This document shows, piece after piece, positions 34,724 through 45,936 of a stretch of DNA of 64,000 nt. Source of the DNA: Onthophagus taurus (taxonomy: Eukaryota; Arthropoda; Insecta; Coleoptera; Scarabaeidae); the NCBI RefSeq assembly GCF_036711975.1, contig NC_091967.1:7316001-7380000 (forward strand), read 5' to 3'. Positions within the stretch are counted from its first letter, which is position 1. Every line of letters begins with the position of its first letter. Both the position numbers and the translations under genes were made by a program. The notes under the pieces are model-generated. The model saw only the letters and a program-made list of their open reading frames with translations. It was not told the DNA's origin and made no database searches.

Positions 34724-36574
34724 TTAATGTTTTGATAAAAATATTTAAATAAATAAATGGTGTTGTCCAAAGATGTGAAAAAAGAAGAAAACGAAATAAG
34801 GAGCACACAAAAATGCAATAAAATAATCGTTCACTATTATATTTTATTTCGATTCCACTACAAATATATATATTTTTTAACTCTTAATTAAAGATAGAAA
34901 AAATGCATTTTTTTTACACATTGTTTAATGATTTAAGGAGTATAATAATTATTTTTTTGTACTTTAACTTTTTTTTTTCTTTATTAAACACGTACTACGC
35001 ACGTACATACAAAAAAAAGTTTAAGAATTATTGATTATTGTTATTACAATCATATTTTTTCATGTTTTAGAGAATTTATTATACACGCATACGTTAAATT
35101 AATAATGATAAAAGTGGAAAATGCTCATTTGTTTTTAGGTGCTGGGTTGTAAGGATGTAATAATAAATAAATAATAATTGAAATAGTAATAAAACAAAAA
35201 AATAATTACCGTAAATTGTACATAAAAGAATCATTAATTTTAATTATTGGTGTACAGCTAAAAAAAATTTAACCAGATTTTCTATTTCCTACATAAGGTC
35301 TTAATTCGAGAAACATTGTCAAAAGAAACTTAAAACGTAGCTTCCGTACTTTTAAATAAAAATTTAAAAAAACGTGTTTTTGTTATTTTTGTGTTTCATT
35401 TATATACAAAACAAGTCATCTTTTATAGTGAGATAATAGTTATTTACGTAACCAGTAGCCGTTTCATAAAGTGTTAAGTACAAAATTTTATCTAATTCCA
35501 TTGAAAAAGCAATTTTTGTTCAAAACTTGACTTATTCTATTAGTGACAGATGTCAATTTGTAGTTGGTAATGGAATTCATTACATCACTAGTTATAAAAA
35601 AAAGTGACGTTAAATTCAAACGCCTTACAATCATTGTTGAACGCTCTGTATTATTACTTTACCTGCGCAAAAAGAAAAATAGACGCGACGTACTGTCTAT
35701 TTGAATACACACCAGCGCCATCTTTTACGGTTGGACGGAACCCTCCTCTCCTCCAATAGTTAATAATATAATAATTATAAGCTAAAATGATTTTAAAGTA
35801 TCTCTAACTACAAATCTTTAAATTTAATAATTTAAATTAGCATAGGCAACCAATCGCGCACCATATAAAGAGAAATCAAAGTTCTTGAAGTAGGTGCTGC
35901 CATCTACTTCATTCTTAAAAAGCATAGATAATAGATGATGAAATGGAAAATTTAGGACACTCTTCTCAGAAAATTAGTTTATGGTAATATAATATTTATA
36001 TTAAAAAAAACTTATTTTTGCAAGTTTTATTAGGATGAGTGATAACCTCCATTTTAAATGGAAAGGGGTAAATAAGGTAAAAATATAGAACAAAAACAGC
36101 ATCAAATTTGTTAAAAAATTATTTTATTATTCTTTAGGATCTATTTTCTTGATTTTTTTTCTGATCTTATTATTAGTTATAGTTTATGCTAAATTTCTCA
36201 AAAAACTTTTTTTATTTTATCAATATGTATTTTTTTAAAAACACATCCCTTATTCAACTCTAATCTTATGTTAATACACACTAAACCTTAATGAATTAAT
36301 TAATAATAATTTGACAATTAGTCAATATGTAAATGAACAGTCCAAAAAGGGATGTTTTCCCCTTTTCAAAACATTTTTGTAATAATCATTCTAGCGTCAT
36401 CACACGCGCATTTACAATTAAAGTACAGTTTTAAAAATAAACGAAACAACTCAAGATGCAGTAATCAATAAAAAAGAGTAATTGAAACAAAACACACCTT
36501 TCTTACAATTCACACGTAAAAAAGAAGATTTTTTATATAAATTTGAGACATGTTTGAGTTTAAGGCTATAATGG
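34724..36574. other. EpsinR-Ref1 convergent intergenic region
   Basis: Very AT-rich, with the EpsinR 3' UTR on the left and the Ref1 3' UTR on the right. No frame or clear repeat is supported. Near 35700 there is a short GC-richer stretch (ACCAGCGCCATC, GGACGGAACCC). Confidence 0.5.
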
Positions 36575-37545
36575 CTATTTCATTTCTTTGCTGTAGGCGT
36601 CCAATTCAGCGTCTAATTCTTCTGCCGTTGGTGCAGTTTTTTTAATGTTTCTTGGATTCCTACCACCACCACCGCGACCTTTAATTTGACATCAACAAGG
36701 TTTTTTATTGATTAAAATGGAAAATTCATCGACTTATGATGTACAAACCCCTCATGGGACGCCCACGACCACCTCCTCTAGGACTCCTAAATTGCTTCCT
36801 CTCCACATTGTTGGCACCCGCTGATGGAATTCTAGGCGATCTTGTCATGACTGGTATTTCTGAAGTTGTCATCTGGATGTTCATTGCTCGACCGTCCAAC
36901 GGAACCCCATTATATTGTCTCATTGCCTTAACAGCGTCGTTTCGGCGTTCAAAAATAACGTCAGCGGTGCCCAAAGACCTGCCAGAGCGGTCATAATGGA
37001 CAGAGGCGTTTTTCAACGGGCCGAATTCGGCAAAGAGCTCCTGTATATCCGTATCGGAGACTCCAAAATCTAAATTGGAGACGAGCAACTTCGCGGGACC
37101 GAGATTTGATTGTAGAGCGGCGCGAGCGACGGCCGCCGCGACCTTTCTCGGCCCATAACCTTCGAACAAATCGTGCTTCCACGCACTGTTAACGTCTCCC
37201 TAAAGAGAACAATACAGGAACACAAAATTGGCTACCATTTTGTACACTTCTCGCTCATCGAAAAACTTGAGTTTGACGTGAGTGGTATATTATTTATTTT
37301 ATAAAAATCTAGTTTAAATTTCTGAAAGATTGATTTTTTATGTTTACCCTGGTATACGGCCGCGCAATTCCGCCACGATTACGACCTCTTTGTACGCCTC
37401 CGGGCGATTTTTGGCCCCGAAATGTACCACGGCGTGCTCCACCTCCTCCGGGACGGCCGCCCCCTCTGGCGCCGCGTTTTCCACCGCGTCTTCCCTTGCT
37501 AGACTTTATTATATCATCAAGACTCATTTCGATTTTATCGACCAT
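36575..37545 (-). CDS. Ref1: RNA and export factor Ref1/Aly (THO complex subunit 4)
   Basis: Exons 37545-37348, 37199-36749, 36678-36575; 250 residues. The N-terminal UAP56-binding motif is [13 protein letters not shown], followed by an Arg/Gly-rich stretch. [14 protein letters not shown] leads into a single RRM with [20 protein letters not shown] (RNP2 side) and [13 protein letters not shown] (RNP1 side). A second RG-rich region precedes the C-terminal UAP56 motif [17 protein letters not shown]. The protein links splicing/THO to mRNA export via NXF1. Ordering and length match insect Ref1. Start at 37545 keeps MVDKIEM, as in flies. Confidence 0.95.
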
Positions 37546-37978
37546 TTTTACGATATTTAACGGAGACCGGATATCTTCAAAAAAAACTGATTACGAAAAC
37601 GCGAAACACGCTTATTCAATAAGAATTTTTAGACCGTTATGGCGGACGCTTACCGAAGCACTAAATTTACACACCGGACATGCGCAGTTCGTACAACTTT
37701 CTAACGTTAATTCGTACTCGATTTTCAAATTTGGTTCAAATTTCCTTTTTGGTACGTTTCACCAGATTTCGATTAAATTGTTGTATATTATAACACAAAA
37801 ATGTTTTTCGAGTTTTCGAAATCTCGCAAATCAATTAAAACTCAAAATGAAAAGGGAAATGATAGTTTTCTACTTTATTTACTCAATAATTCTAAATCAT
37901 CTTTGTAGATGGCGCTAATAAAAAACGATTCACTTTACAATAATTATACCGGGAATTTCAAATAACTCGCAATATATA

Positions 37979-38763
37979 ATTGCCGCACGTCTTTCAAGAC
38001 GGCTAAACCCGAACCTTTCTGCTTCTAGGTCTAGTGGTAGTTTTACTTCTCGTTCAATAAAAATATACCATAATCTAAAGCTAAATAACAATGGGGTCAT
38101 ACACACTTATTAAATTTAGAGAAAATTTTTATGTCACACGATATATGCATGAACACAAAGTAAAAGAAATATTTTGATCAATTTTATATTTTGCGTAATT
38201 TGAAGTGAAAAATAGCAAATATTCAAACGAAATAATTTCGCGGCTTTTCTGTGACGTAGGAACCGCACTGCCTAAAACAAGTTAAATTGTCCGTTAGATA
38301 GCGCTTGCGGTGTGACAGTGTCAAAATAAAACCATGGATGTAATAGAGTGTCTCCATTATATCCATGAACAAAACATAATAAACATAACCTACAAACACT
38401 CTATCTCTTTTCAATACAATCTAAATGACGTTCATCTCTTTCTCGCATTTGAGCGGGGAGCAGGGGACGCAAAAGTGAGAATCGTACGTCATCAACGCGG
38501 GAATTTTAAAAGCGCAAATGGGTATATAAATTTTCAATAATTTTTTTAACAATGACTTTGTTCGAAAATATTAAAAAAAAAAATAACGGTAACTATATTT
38601 TTATATAAACTTTCAGAAAATATAATAAAAAAAAAATCGTGTATGACCCCATTAAAACTAGAACTAAACCCGAATGATTCTAGTTCTATGTCCTGTGTTA
38701 GTTCTAGTGATAGTGCTAGTGTAAAACTAGAACTAATAATATTGTTGTATATTCGTATTGAGT
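37979..38763. repeat. CTAG-rich fold-back repeat, copy D (split by an insertion)
   Basis: The left part (37979-38090) runs from GCCGCACGTCTTTCAAGACG to TAAATAACA; the right part (38653-38763) resumes with TAAAACTAGAACTAAACCCG and ends GTTGTATATTCGTATTGAG. Removing the interrupting element and one AT rejoins the two halves at a point that reads through in other copies. Confidence 0.65.
38093..38650. mobile_element. 558-bp TIR element inside a CTAG repeat
   Basis: Perfect 12-bp inverted ends GGGGTCATACAC / GTGTATGACCCC, flanked by AT on both sides (38091-38092 and 38651-38652), consistent with a 2-bp target duplication. The inside has no transposase; a 68-codon frame at 38334 looks accidental. 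The superfamily is not decided. Confidence 0.65.
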
Positions 38764-38883
38764 TATAACACTGCGTTTTATTGCATTTTAAGTAAAATTC
38801 ACTGTAATATTTTATGTATTATTGCAAAACTATATTTTAAAATAAATACACTCAACTCTATATTTGTTTTTATTAAAAAAAAA

Positions 38884-39839
38884 TCATTTTTTGCTACAAT
38901 CACACCAAGGAGTAACATTTTTATCACAACTCAACTGAATACTAACAACATTAACCGGCGCCCCTTCAATACTTACACTCTTCTCACTTACAATCGTATA
39001 TTTAACATTATTCACACCAGTTTCGCGATCTCTCCTCCTCGTTACTTCCCTTTGATTAAAACATTTCACTGTGTCTCTTCGCCTCGATTTTGCATGAATA
39101 TGTCGAAAACTATTTGTTCTATCGGTCGTTATGTTTTTTGGTCTTGAAACTGTTAATTTTACTTCTTTTAGTCTCACAAAAAACTCGTCGTCTTCCAATC
39201 CCCAACCCCAATATTTATTTGACATGCCATTAACTAACTCAAAATGTTCTCTTGTTAATAATAAAATTCCACCAACAAAGTCTGTATAATTATATTTAGG
39301 ATGTAAATATGGAGCAGAAACGTGAAAAGGTCCATTCAAGGGATATGCATAGGATAATTGGTCGTTTAATGGGAGTAAATCGACATCATGCATTGCTACA
39401 TAATCATGGGTGGATTTAGTGTAAAGAAAACCAACGTTGATTAATGAGGCTCGATTAAATCGGTATTTGTCTACTTGATTTAAAATAAAAATGTCGTGTT
39501 TAATTCTTTGGCGATTTAAAAAATCGTGAATGTACGGAGCAAATTCAAGGAGTTCTTCAAAACGATCCCTATATGGCACTAATACAGCTAACGTATGCTC
39601 TTGATCATAATTTATATCGCAGGATTCACTAATTTGCTTTAATGATGGGTTATAAGTCGGGTTTATGCACTTTAAATCTAAAATAAATAGAATTTGCATA
39701 TATTATTTATATTTTAATCTAATTAACTACCTTTGTTTAACAATAAAAAACTTAAAAAAACTGTCACTAAAAACATAAAAACCACCAAACCGACGAGTAA
39801 ACCCGTCGTTTGGGTTCTTAACAACATTTTTCGTCTCAT
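38884..39839 (-). CDS. beta4GalT7: Beta-1,4-galactosyltransferase 7 (xylosylprotein galactosyltransferase I)
   Basis: Exons 39839-39731 and 39677-38884; 300 residues. The first exon codes a short cytosolic tail and a signal-anchor helix (GLLVGLVVFMFLVTVFLSF), giving a type II Golgi protein. The catalytic domain shows LVPYRDRFEELL, the metal-binding HDVDLLP, and WGWGLEDDEFFVRL, which the beta4GalT family uses for acceptor and UDP-galactose binding. FRHIHAKSRRRDT near the C-terminus is typical of member 7. It adds the first galactose to xylose in the glycosaminoglycan linker of proteoglycans. The gene is divergent from IFRD. Confidence 0.93.
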
Positions 39840-40178
39840 AATACCCACACATTGCGATAAAACATCATAAAACGCCCCAAAAAATTAAAAGAAAAAAAAC
39901 ATCTTTTTTTAATATCTTTTAGGTTATGAAATCTGATCTAGTGACATTTTTTGTTGGAATAAGAAACAAAATCTTTCAAAATAATCAAAATTCTCGATCG
40001 ATAGGTTTATCATCATTAAAACTTCATTATAAAAAAAGTATAATTTCACAATGTGAATAAACATCAATGCAAAACATTGCATTTAATTGTGCAACAAATT
40101 ATTAATCACGAATCGTTCAGAAATTGTTGGTGGTTCTGGATATTGATGCGATAGCAGCTAACTTCACGCAGATCGAAC

Positions 40179-40216
40179 TATAAATACCTCGGGACCTCCC
40201 GTGCAAGGAGTCAGTT
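40179..40216 (+). promoter_or_regulatory. TATA box and initiator of IFRD
   Basis: TATAAATA at 40179-40186 and TCAGTTT at 40211-40217 are 32 bases apart, matching an insect TATA/Inr core promoter. The start codon of IFRD lies about 250 bases downstream. Confidence 0.6.
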
Positions 40217-40463
40217 TGGCGTTTGCCCGCCGAAGACTTGAGTGCTATTACCGTTTTAAACATAATGTTAAATAGTTTTGACGCAAGTAGTTCGACGTCG
40301 AGAAGTGGTAAATGTCAAGAGTTGTGTGCGATCGCGAGAGGAACCTTTACAAACCGTTGTCTGCCTTCTTGATCGTGTCTTCAACTAGTATCAATTATTA
40401 ATAATAATAGTAAATTTAAAAGGAAAAGTGTCGTCTGTAATAATCATTCGTAACACAATCATC

Positions 40464-42929
40464 ATGCCCAATAATAGGAGACGTAAAGGAAAGTCTGGTG
40501 AGTTTAAGAGAATAGTGAACGTAAATTTTACGAAACTTCATCCTTACGTACAGTTTACGTAAGGTCGAGTTTCGTCAGATCATTTCGCTCTAGAATTTCG
40601 AGGACTCCACCGTTAGCGATTTTAAGAAGCAATATGGTTGCGAAAAATTCAAATATAAAAAAAAGAAGTTAAGTTTTTAATAGAACGGCGAATATATTGT
40701 CTTGGCCGAGCTTTCCTTTTTTCGGGAGGGCAAATTTTTGGCGGTTTTTTGAATCTATTTAAAGTGACACGTGTGTTCCGAAAATTTTTCAAGGTTATTT
40801 TATTATGTTAACAATTAATATGGTGCATTTATATTCCCACCATTATCATATTGCTATATATTTTTTTAGGATTTAGTTGAAGGAATTGTTAGAAATTTCT
40901 TTGATAAATTTTAACATAACCTAAAAATTTAATTTTTAACATTTTAAAATGATATTTAAGGGTTAAAATCTAATTGGAACTAATTTCATGTTAATCGCGA
41001 AGGTCACCAACTTTTTTCTTTGTCAAATATAGTCAAAATAATATTTTTTTTGTGTTTTTACCGACTTTTTATCGTAATCTCATTAAAACAAAGATTAATT
41101 ATTATTTAGAATTGATTTCTAGGAACCAATAGATTAAAATTATTTATTAAAAATTCGTTTTCAAATCAAAAATGATACCAACAAAAGAAAAATAAATAAA
41201 AATAACAGAATTTGGAGAAGAAACTTTGATAAAATAATCTTTTAATGCGTTTATTTTATATTCTCTTTATCACATTGATATTATTTTTCTTTATTTAAAT
41301 AAACAGCTATCTCAGCAATCTCAACTGATAATTAATCAGAACTTGTCATTTTTTATGATTTTAAATGCGACTAATTTCATCTCAAACTTGATTCTAACTT
41401 TTTCTAAAATCAATTTTATTCTCATACTTTTTTTGTATTTATAGACCGAGAAGCTCGTACTAACGGTTCTGTACAAACTTCTGATGATGATTCCTTCAAT
41501 GATAACGCAAGTGTAACATCGAATATCTCAGAAGTGCGAAGTACCGATGACGGTAATGATGAAATGGATGAAGTTAATCAACAGGAAGCGTTCGAAGAGA
41601 AACTTTCGGAAGCGATAGACGGTTTCACGCAAAAATCTGCACAAGGAAGATGTAATTGTTTCGAATTAACATCCAAAGCTTTGGTTAAAAAGTATATGCC
41701 AGGTTATATCGTTGATAGACGTGTAACGATATGCGATGCAGTTGAAAAATCTTTAAAACGTGGTCGAGGAGCCGAACAAACCGCCGCAGCTCGTTTGGCA
41801 ACGTTATTATGCGTCCAATTGGGAGCTTTGGATGAATGTGAAGAAGTTTGTAAAATGTTAAAACCGATTTTATTACAAACTGTTAATGATAAATCGATTT
41901 TACCAAGTACAAGAAGTGAAGTAAGAGAAAATTAATGAATTAAGATACATTTTATTCCAATTGTTTTATTTTTTTTAGTGTTGTATAGCTTTAAGTTTGA
42001 TGGCTTTCCTCGCTGGCGGGGAAATGGGTGATGTACTTCATTTGATGCAACAGTTTGAAAGCATTTTCGCTGGAAGTTATTTAAAAGGGGACGGAACTGT
42101 AGCAAATGTAACTGCAGAAATTGGTTTATTGCATAGTGCTGCTTTAAGTGCTTGGACTTTGTTGTGTACTTTAATGACAGCGGGGGATATTAATTCGATG
42201 ATGGGGAGTGGAGTTAACTTTTCACCGTAAGAATTTATCTTAAATTGATAATCTTAAAATTAAAAATCTTTTTTTAGATCAATAAGTCAACTTTCTGAAA
42301 TGTTACAATCACCTCATTTAGAAGTTCGAATGTCGGCTGGTGAAGCTTTAGCGACCGTATTTGAAATAGGTTCCGAATTTTCAGAAGAATTTGGAGACGA
42401 TTACAAACCAGATTTAATTGAAGCTTTACACCATTTGGCGACGGATTCGCATAAATATCGTGCTAAAAAAGATCGAAAACAACAGCGCGCTTCGTTTAGA
42501 GATGTTTTACGGTATATTGAGGTATTTTAATTTACTAAACAATGATTAAGAATTTGACTAAATTGATTTTTATTTAGAATCGGACTGTACCTGATGTTCA
42601 AATTAAATTTGGTCAAGAATGCTTAGTATTAGACACGTGGGCGCGTAGGAAACACTATGATGCGCTTTGTAATGTTTTGGGATCCGGGTTTAACTTGCAT
42701 TTAGCGAAAAATGAATTGTTGAGGGACATTTTTCAACTTGGACAGAAAATATTGATTAGTGACATATCGATTAATCGGCAATCAAAGTTGGAAAGGGTAA
42801 GAAATATGAAACAATTTTTTTTTTAATTCTAATCTTATTGTTTCTTTGTAGCACTTGGTGAATGCAGCAGCTTTCAAAGCCCGAACGATATCTAGGGGTA
42901 AAAATAGGGATAAACGGTCAGACTTTTAG
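40464..42929 (+). CDS. IFRD1: Interferon-related developmental regulator (IFRD1/Tis7 family)
   Basis: Exons 40464-40497, 41445-41920, 41979-42226, 42278-42521, 42578-42796, 42852-42929; 432 residues. A basic start (MPNNRRRKGK) and acidic Ser-rich linker precede the IFRD helical-repeat domain: EKLSEAIDGFTQKSAQGR, FRDVLRYIE, VQIKFGQECLVLDTWARRKHYDALC. The C-terminal IFRD motif ends ARTISRGKNRDKRSDF. Family members are co-regulators of transcription and have been found bound to idle ribosomes. The first intron is nearly 1 kb and the others are about 50 bases. AATAAA is near 43190. Confidence 0.93.
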
Positions 42930-43324
42930 GAAATATTTCTTTTTTTTTAAACCATGCAATACTATTTCGATTTTTTTGTAATGCATTAATATATACTATT
43001 TTTAAAATTTAATTGCACTTTTGTTTTTTTGGTATATTATTGTAAACTTTATCTTAATTGTTATTCTTGTAACAAAACGATTATTTCACTTTTCTGTATG
43101 CGGTACTACATGGAATTTATGTTGCTATATTTATGTGCTATAATAAGATTGTTGTTAAGGTTGTTTTCTTAATAGTAACATCAAAATGAATAAATAGAAA
43201 TGTATATGTATGTATGTAGTTTTATTTTTATAATGTATCATTTTTTATAAATCAATAAAAATCAGTCTAATTCTTGGACGTCAAATCAAAAAAGGACTAA
43301 GAAGTCATTTGCTCTGTTTTTCAG

Positions 43325-43735
43325 ATTTGTTATTCAGCACTAGATTGTTGTATATTTTTATTGAAATAAAAGTAAAGCTAACACTATATCTAGAACTAGA
43401 AATATTCAGGTTATGTTTCTAGTCCTAGATATAGTGTTAGTTCTAATGCTAATGTGAGTTTAGCCGTCTAAAGAGCCGAATATTTCTAGTTCTAGGTCTA
43501 GTGTTAGTTTTAGTTGTTATTCAGCGCTAGTTGCACTAGATATCGCTATGTGGTATATTGCTATTGAAGTAAAACTAGAATTAATCTTCAGACGCACGGC
43601 TAAACCTGAAGCTTTCTAGTTCTAGGTCTAGTGTTAGTTCTAGTTTTAATTGTTAGTCTAACTAACACCAGAAATAGAACTAGAAACATTCAAATTTAAC
43701 CGTCTTAAGAGACCCACGGGTAAACTCAATCAAGA
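43325..43735. repeat. CTAG-rich fold-back repeat, copy E (compound)
   Basis: Several arms in alternating orientation: TTATTCAGCACTAGATTGTT, TAGTTCTAGGTCTAGTGTTA twice (near 43492 and 43619), and GACGCACGGCTAAACC at 43593. It fills most of the IFRD-Asrgl1 gap. Confidence 0.7.
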
Positions 43736-44149
43736 TTTTTCTATTACATTATAAACCTAATAAGTCTCAAATTAACAACATTACAAAACACGAACAAGAT
43801 AAATTAAGCATTTGTGCTAATTCAAAGTATAAAATAGTAGCTACAACACTATACCTAAAAGTAGACAACCAACAATACATACGTCAAATTTATACAAAAA
43901 TGGTCTCTATGAAATACATAAATACAGGTTATGTTGAATTTAATCCCAAATATAACATTACATTTTGTTACATTTTAAAAATAATCACTCAAAAAAAATA
44001 AAACGTTTTTAAAATGCATTTTATTCGAGATAACTCGTATAAATAACAAATTACAGCTCTTATCACTAAGGACATAACACAATTTAAATTTATACTCATA
44101 ATTAACTTTATTGTTACTATCTTGTTACTTTAAAGGTGTGAAGTACATT

Positions 44150-45079
44150 ATGGAGCCAATTCTTCTTGTACATGGTGGTGCGGGATTTATAAATGATGAT
44201 CGGAAAGCTACCGAATTACTTTTAGGAGTCAAAGAAGCTGCAAAAGCGGGTTATAAAGTCTTAAAATCGAAGAATTCGCTTCTCGATGGTCTCGAAGAAG
44301 CTGTTCGGGTTATGGAGGATAATGAAATTTTTAATGCTGGGCTTGGGTCGGTTTTAAATCTTGATGGGGAAGTTGAAATGGATGCTAGTATTATGTTGGG
44401 ATCGAATTTAAACGCCGGCGGAGTTACTGTTGTTAAAAATATTAAGAATCCTATATCGTTGGCTCGACGAGTTATGGAAAAAACTCCTCATTTTTTATTA
44501 GCTGGAGAAGGTGCTTTGAAATTTGCTAAACGTGAGGGGTTTGAGATTTTAAGTGATGGAGCACTTGTAACTGAGGCAAGAAAGTTAATGCTTGAAAATT
44601 ATAAAAAGAAACTTGCAGAAAAAAAATTAACAAATACTGGTGAAGCTGAATTAGGTACAGTTGGTGCTGTAGCGTTTTTAAATGGTCAAGTAGCTGCTGC
44701 TACATCAACTGGAGGTTATGAAGGTAAAATGGTAGGACGATGCAGCGACACCAGCATTATTGGTAGTGGAACTTACGCTGATGATGAATCAGGAGCCGTT
44801 TCTACAACAGGACATGGCGATTCGATTGCAAAAGTTTGTTTAGCTCATGATATTTGCAAAGAAATGGAAGCTGGGAAGAGTGCTCAAGAAGCCACGGAAA
44901 TATGTGTTAATAAAATGTTGAAAAGATTAGAAAATACAGCGGGAGCTATTACTTTATCTGTTAAAGGTGAAATTGGTATTGCATTTAGTTCTAATCGAAT
45001 GTCTTGGGCTTATCAAATTGGTAATATGCTTCATTTTGGTATTAATAAAAATGAACATAATGTTGAAATTGTAAATTAA
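44150..45079 (+). CDS. ASRGL1: Isoaspartyl peptidase / L-asparaginase (Asrgl1-like, Ntn hydrolase)
   Basis: A 309-residue single-exon gene. PILLVHGGAG opens the fold; the autocleavage and nucleophile site is LGTVGAVAF (Thr near residue 180); TSTGG, GRCSDTSIIGSGTYAD and GHGD complete the active site. The proenzyme splits itself before the Thr into alpha and beta chains and removes beta-aspartyl linkages or hydrolyses asparagine. ATG 44150 is chosen because the frame upstream has no ATG and the family starts with PxxxVHGGAG. Two polyadenylation signals follow (45087, 45104). Confidence 0.93.
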   Translation: MEPILLVHGGAGFINDDRKATELLLGVKEAAKAGYKVLKSKNSLLDGLEEAVRVMEDNEIFNAGLGSVLNLDGEVEMDASIMLGSNLNAGGVTVVKNIKNPISLARRVMEKTPHFLLAGEGALKFAKREGFEILSDGALVTEARKLMLENYKKKLAEKKLTNTGEAELGTVGAVAFLNGQVAAATSTGGYEGKMVGRCSDTSIIGSGTYADDESGAVSTTGHGDSIAKVCLAHDICKEMEAGKSAQEATEICVNKMLKRLENTAGAITLSVKGEIGIAFSSNRMSWAYQIGNMLHFGINKNEHNVEIVN

Positions 45080-45201
45080 AATTCTTAATAAATGTAATTT
45101 GAAAATAAACTGAAATATTGAAGTGTTTAGTTATTTATAAAGCAAAAATATGTTGGTAACCCTGAAATATGACAGAGACTCCTATCGGTGAAAATGGCGA
45201 A

Positions 45202-45265
45202 CTTTCCTTTTTCTCGTGTTTTCGAAACGTGAATGTTCCGAGCATAAACACAACTTAAATCACAG
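45202..45265 (+). promoter_or_regulatory. TOP-type 5' noncoding exon of RpS15A
   Basis: CTTTCCTTTTTCTC at 45202-45215 is a pyrimidine tract of the kind that opens ribosomal-protein mRNAs (C then 4-14 pyrimidines). An AAAATGGCGA word lies just upstream. The exon would end at 45265 (CACAG before GTAATT) and splice to 45490. Confidence 0.6.
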
Positions 45266-45491
45266 GTAATTTCATTTTTTGTAAACCATCCGATCTTTAT
45301 TTCTTTATAAAATTGATTCCTAAACTTTAAATTGTGCGCGTGAAACTATATTTTTAACGTAAAAACCTTCTTTCTGTTATAATTTGGACAAAATGTCAAC
45401 ATAACCTATCTTTTATCTGACATTGACAAATATCCAACGAATTTTTGTCTATTCTAATTGTGTTGAATAAAATAACTTTTATGTTTTAGAC

Positions 45492-45936
45492 ATGGTGCGA
45501 ATGAACGTATTGAGCGATGCTCTCAAATCTATAAACAATGCAGAAAAACGCGGCAAACGCCAGGTTCTCATCAGGCCTTGTTCCAAAGTGATCATTAAAT
45601 TTTTAACGGTAATGATGAAACATGGTTACATTGGGGAATTTGAAATCGTTGACGATCACCGTAGCGGGAAGATTGTTGTGAATCTTACTGGTAGATTAAA
45701 TAAATGTGGTGTTATTTCGCCTAGATTTGATGTTCCAATTACACATATCGAGAAGTGGACAAATAATTTGTTACCTTCTCGTCAATTTGGGTATGTAGTT
45801 ATTTATGGTAATATTAAAGTATTAATTTGTTGAATTATTTAGGTATGTAGTGCTTACAACTAGTGGTGGAATTATGGATCATGAGGAAGCCAGAAGAAAA
45901 CATCTTGGAGGAAAAATATTAGGATTTTTCTTCTAA
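45492..45936 (+). CDS. RpS15A: 40S ribosomal protein S15a
   Basis: Exons 45492-45790 and 45843-45936 give exactly 130 residues, the usual length of uS8/RPS15[28 protein letters not shown] and GGKILGFFF are invariant landmarks. It is part of the small ribosomal subunit body. The 5' UTR exon and short introns are typical of ribosomal protein genes. The 52-base coding intron begins with the same nine bases (GTATGTAGT) that open the next exon. AATAAA follows at 45950. Confidence 0.97.

Noticed and set aside
37340-37918. 192-codon plus-strand frame rich in Pro and Arg
   Set aside because: It is the antisense shadow of the Gly/Arg-rich first exon of Ref1; GC-rich glycine codons read backwards as proline and lack stops.
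38334-38540. 68-codon frame inside the 558-bp TIR element
   Set aside because: No resemblance to a transposase; the frame spans a small inverted repeat (ATAGAGTGT / ACACTCTAT) and looks accidental.
43325-43735. CRISPR-like or satellite reading of the TAG-rich repeats
   Set aside because: Repeat units are degenerate, change orientation and lack spacers; they fit fold-back elements in an animal genome.
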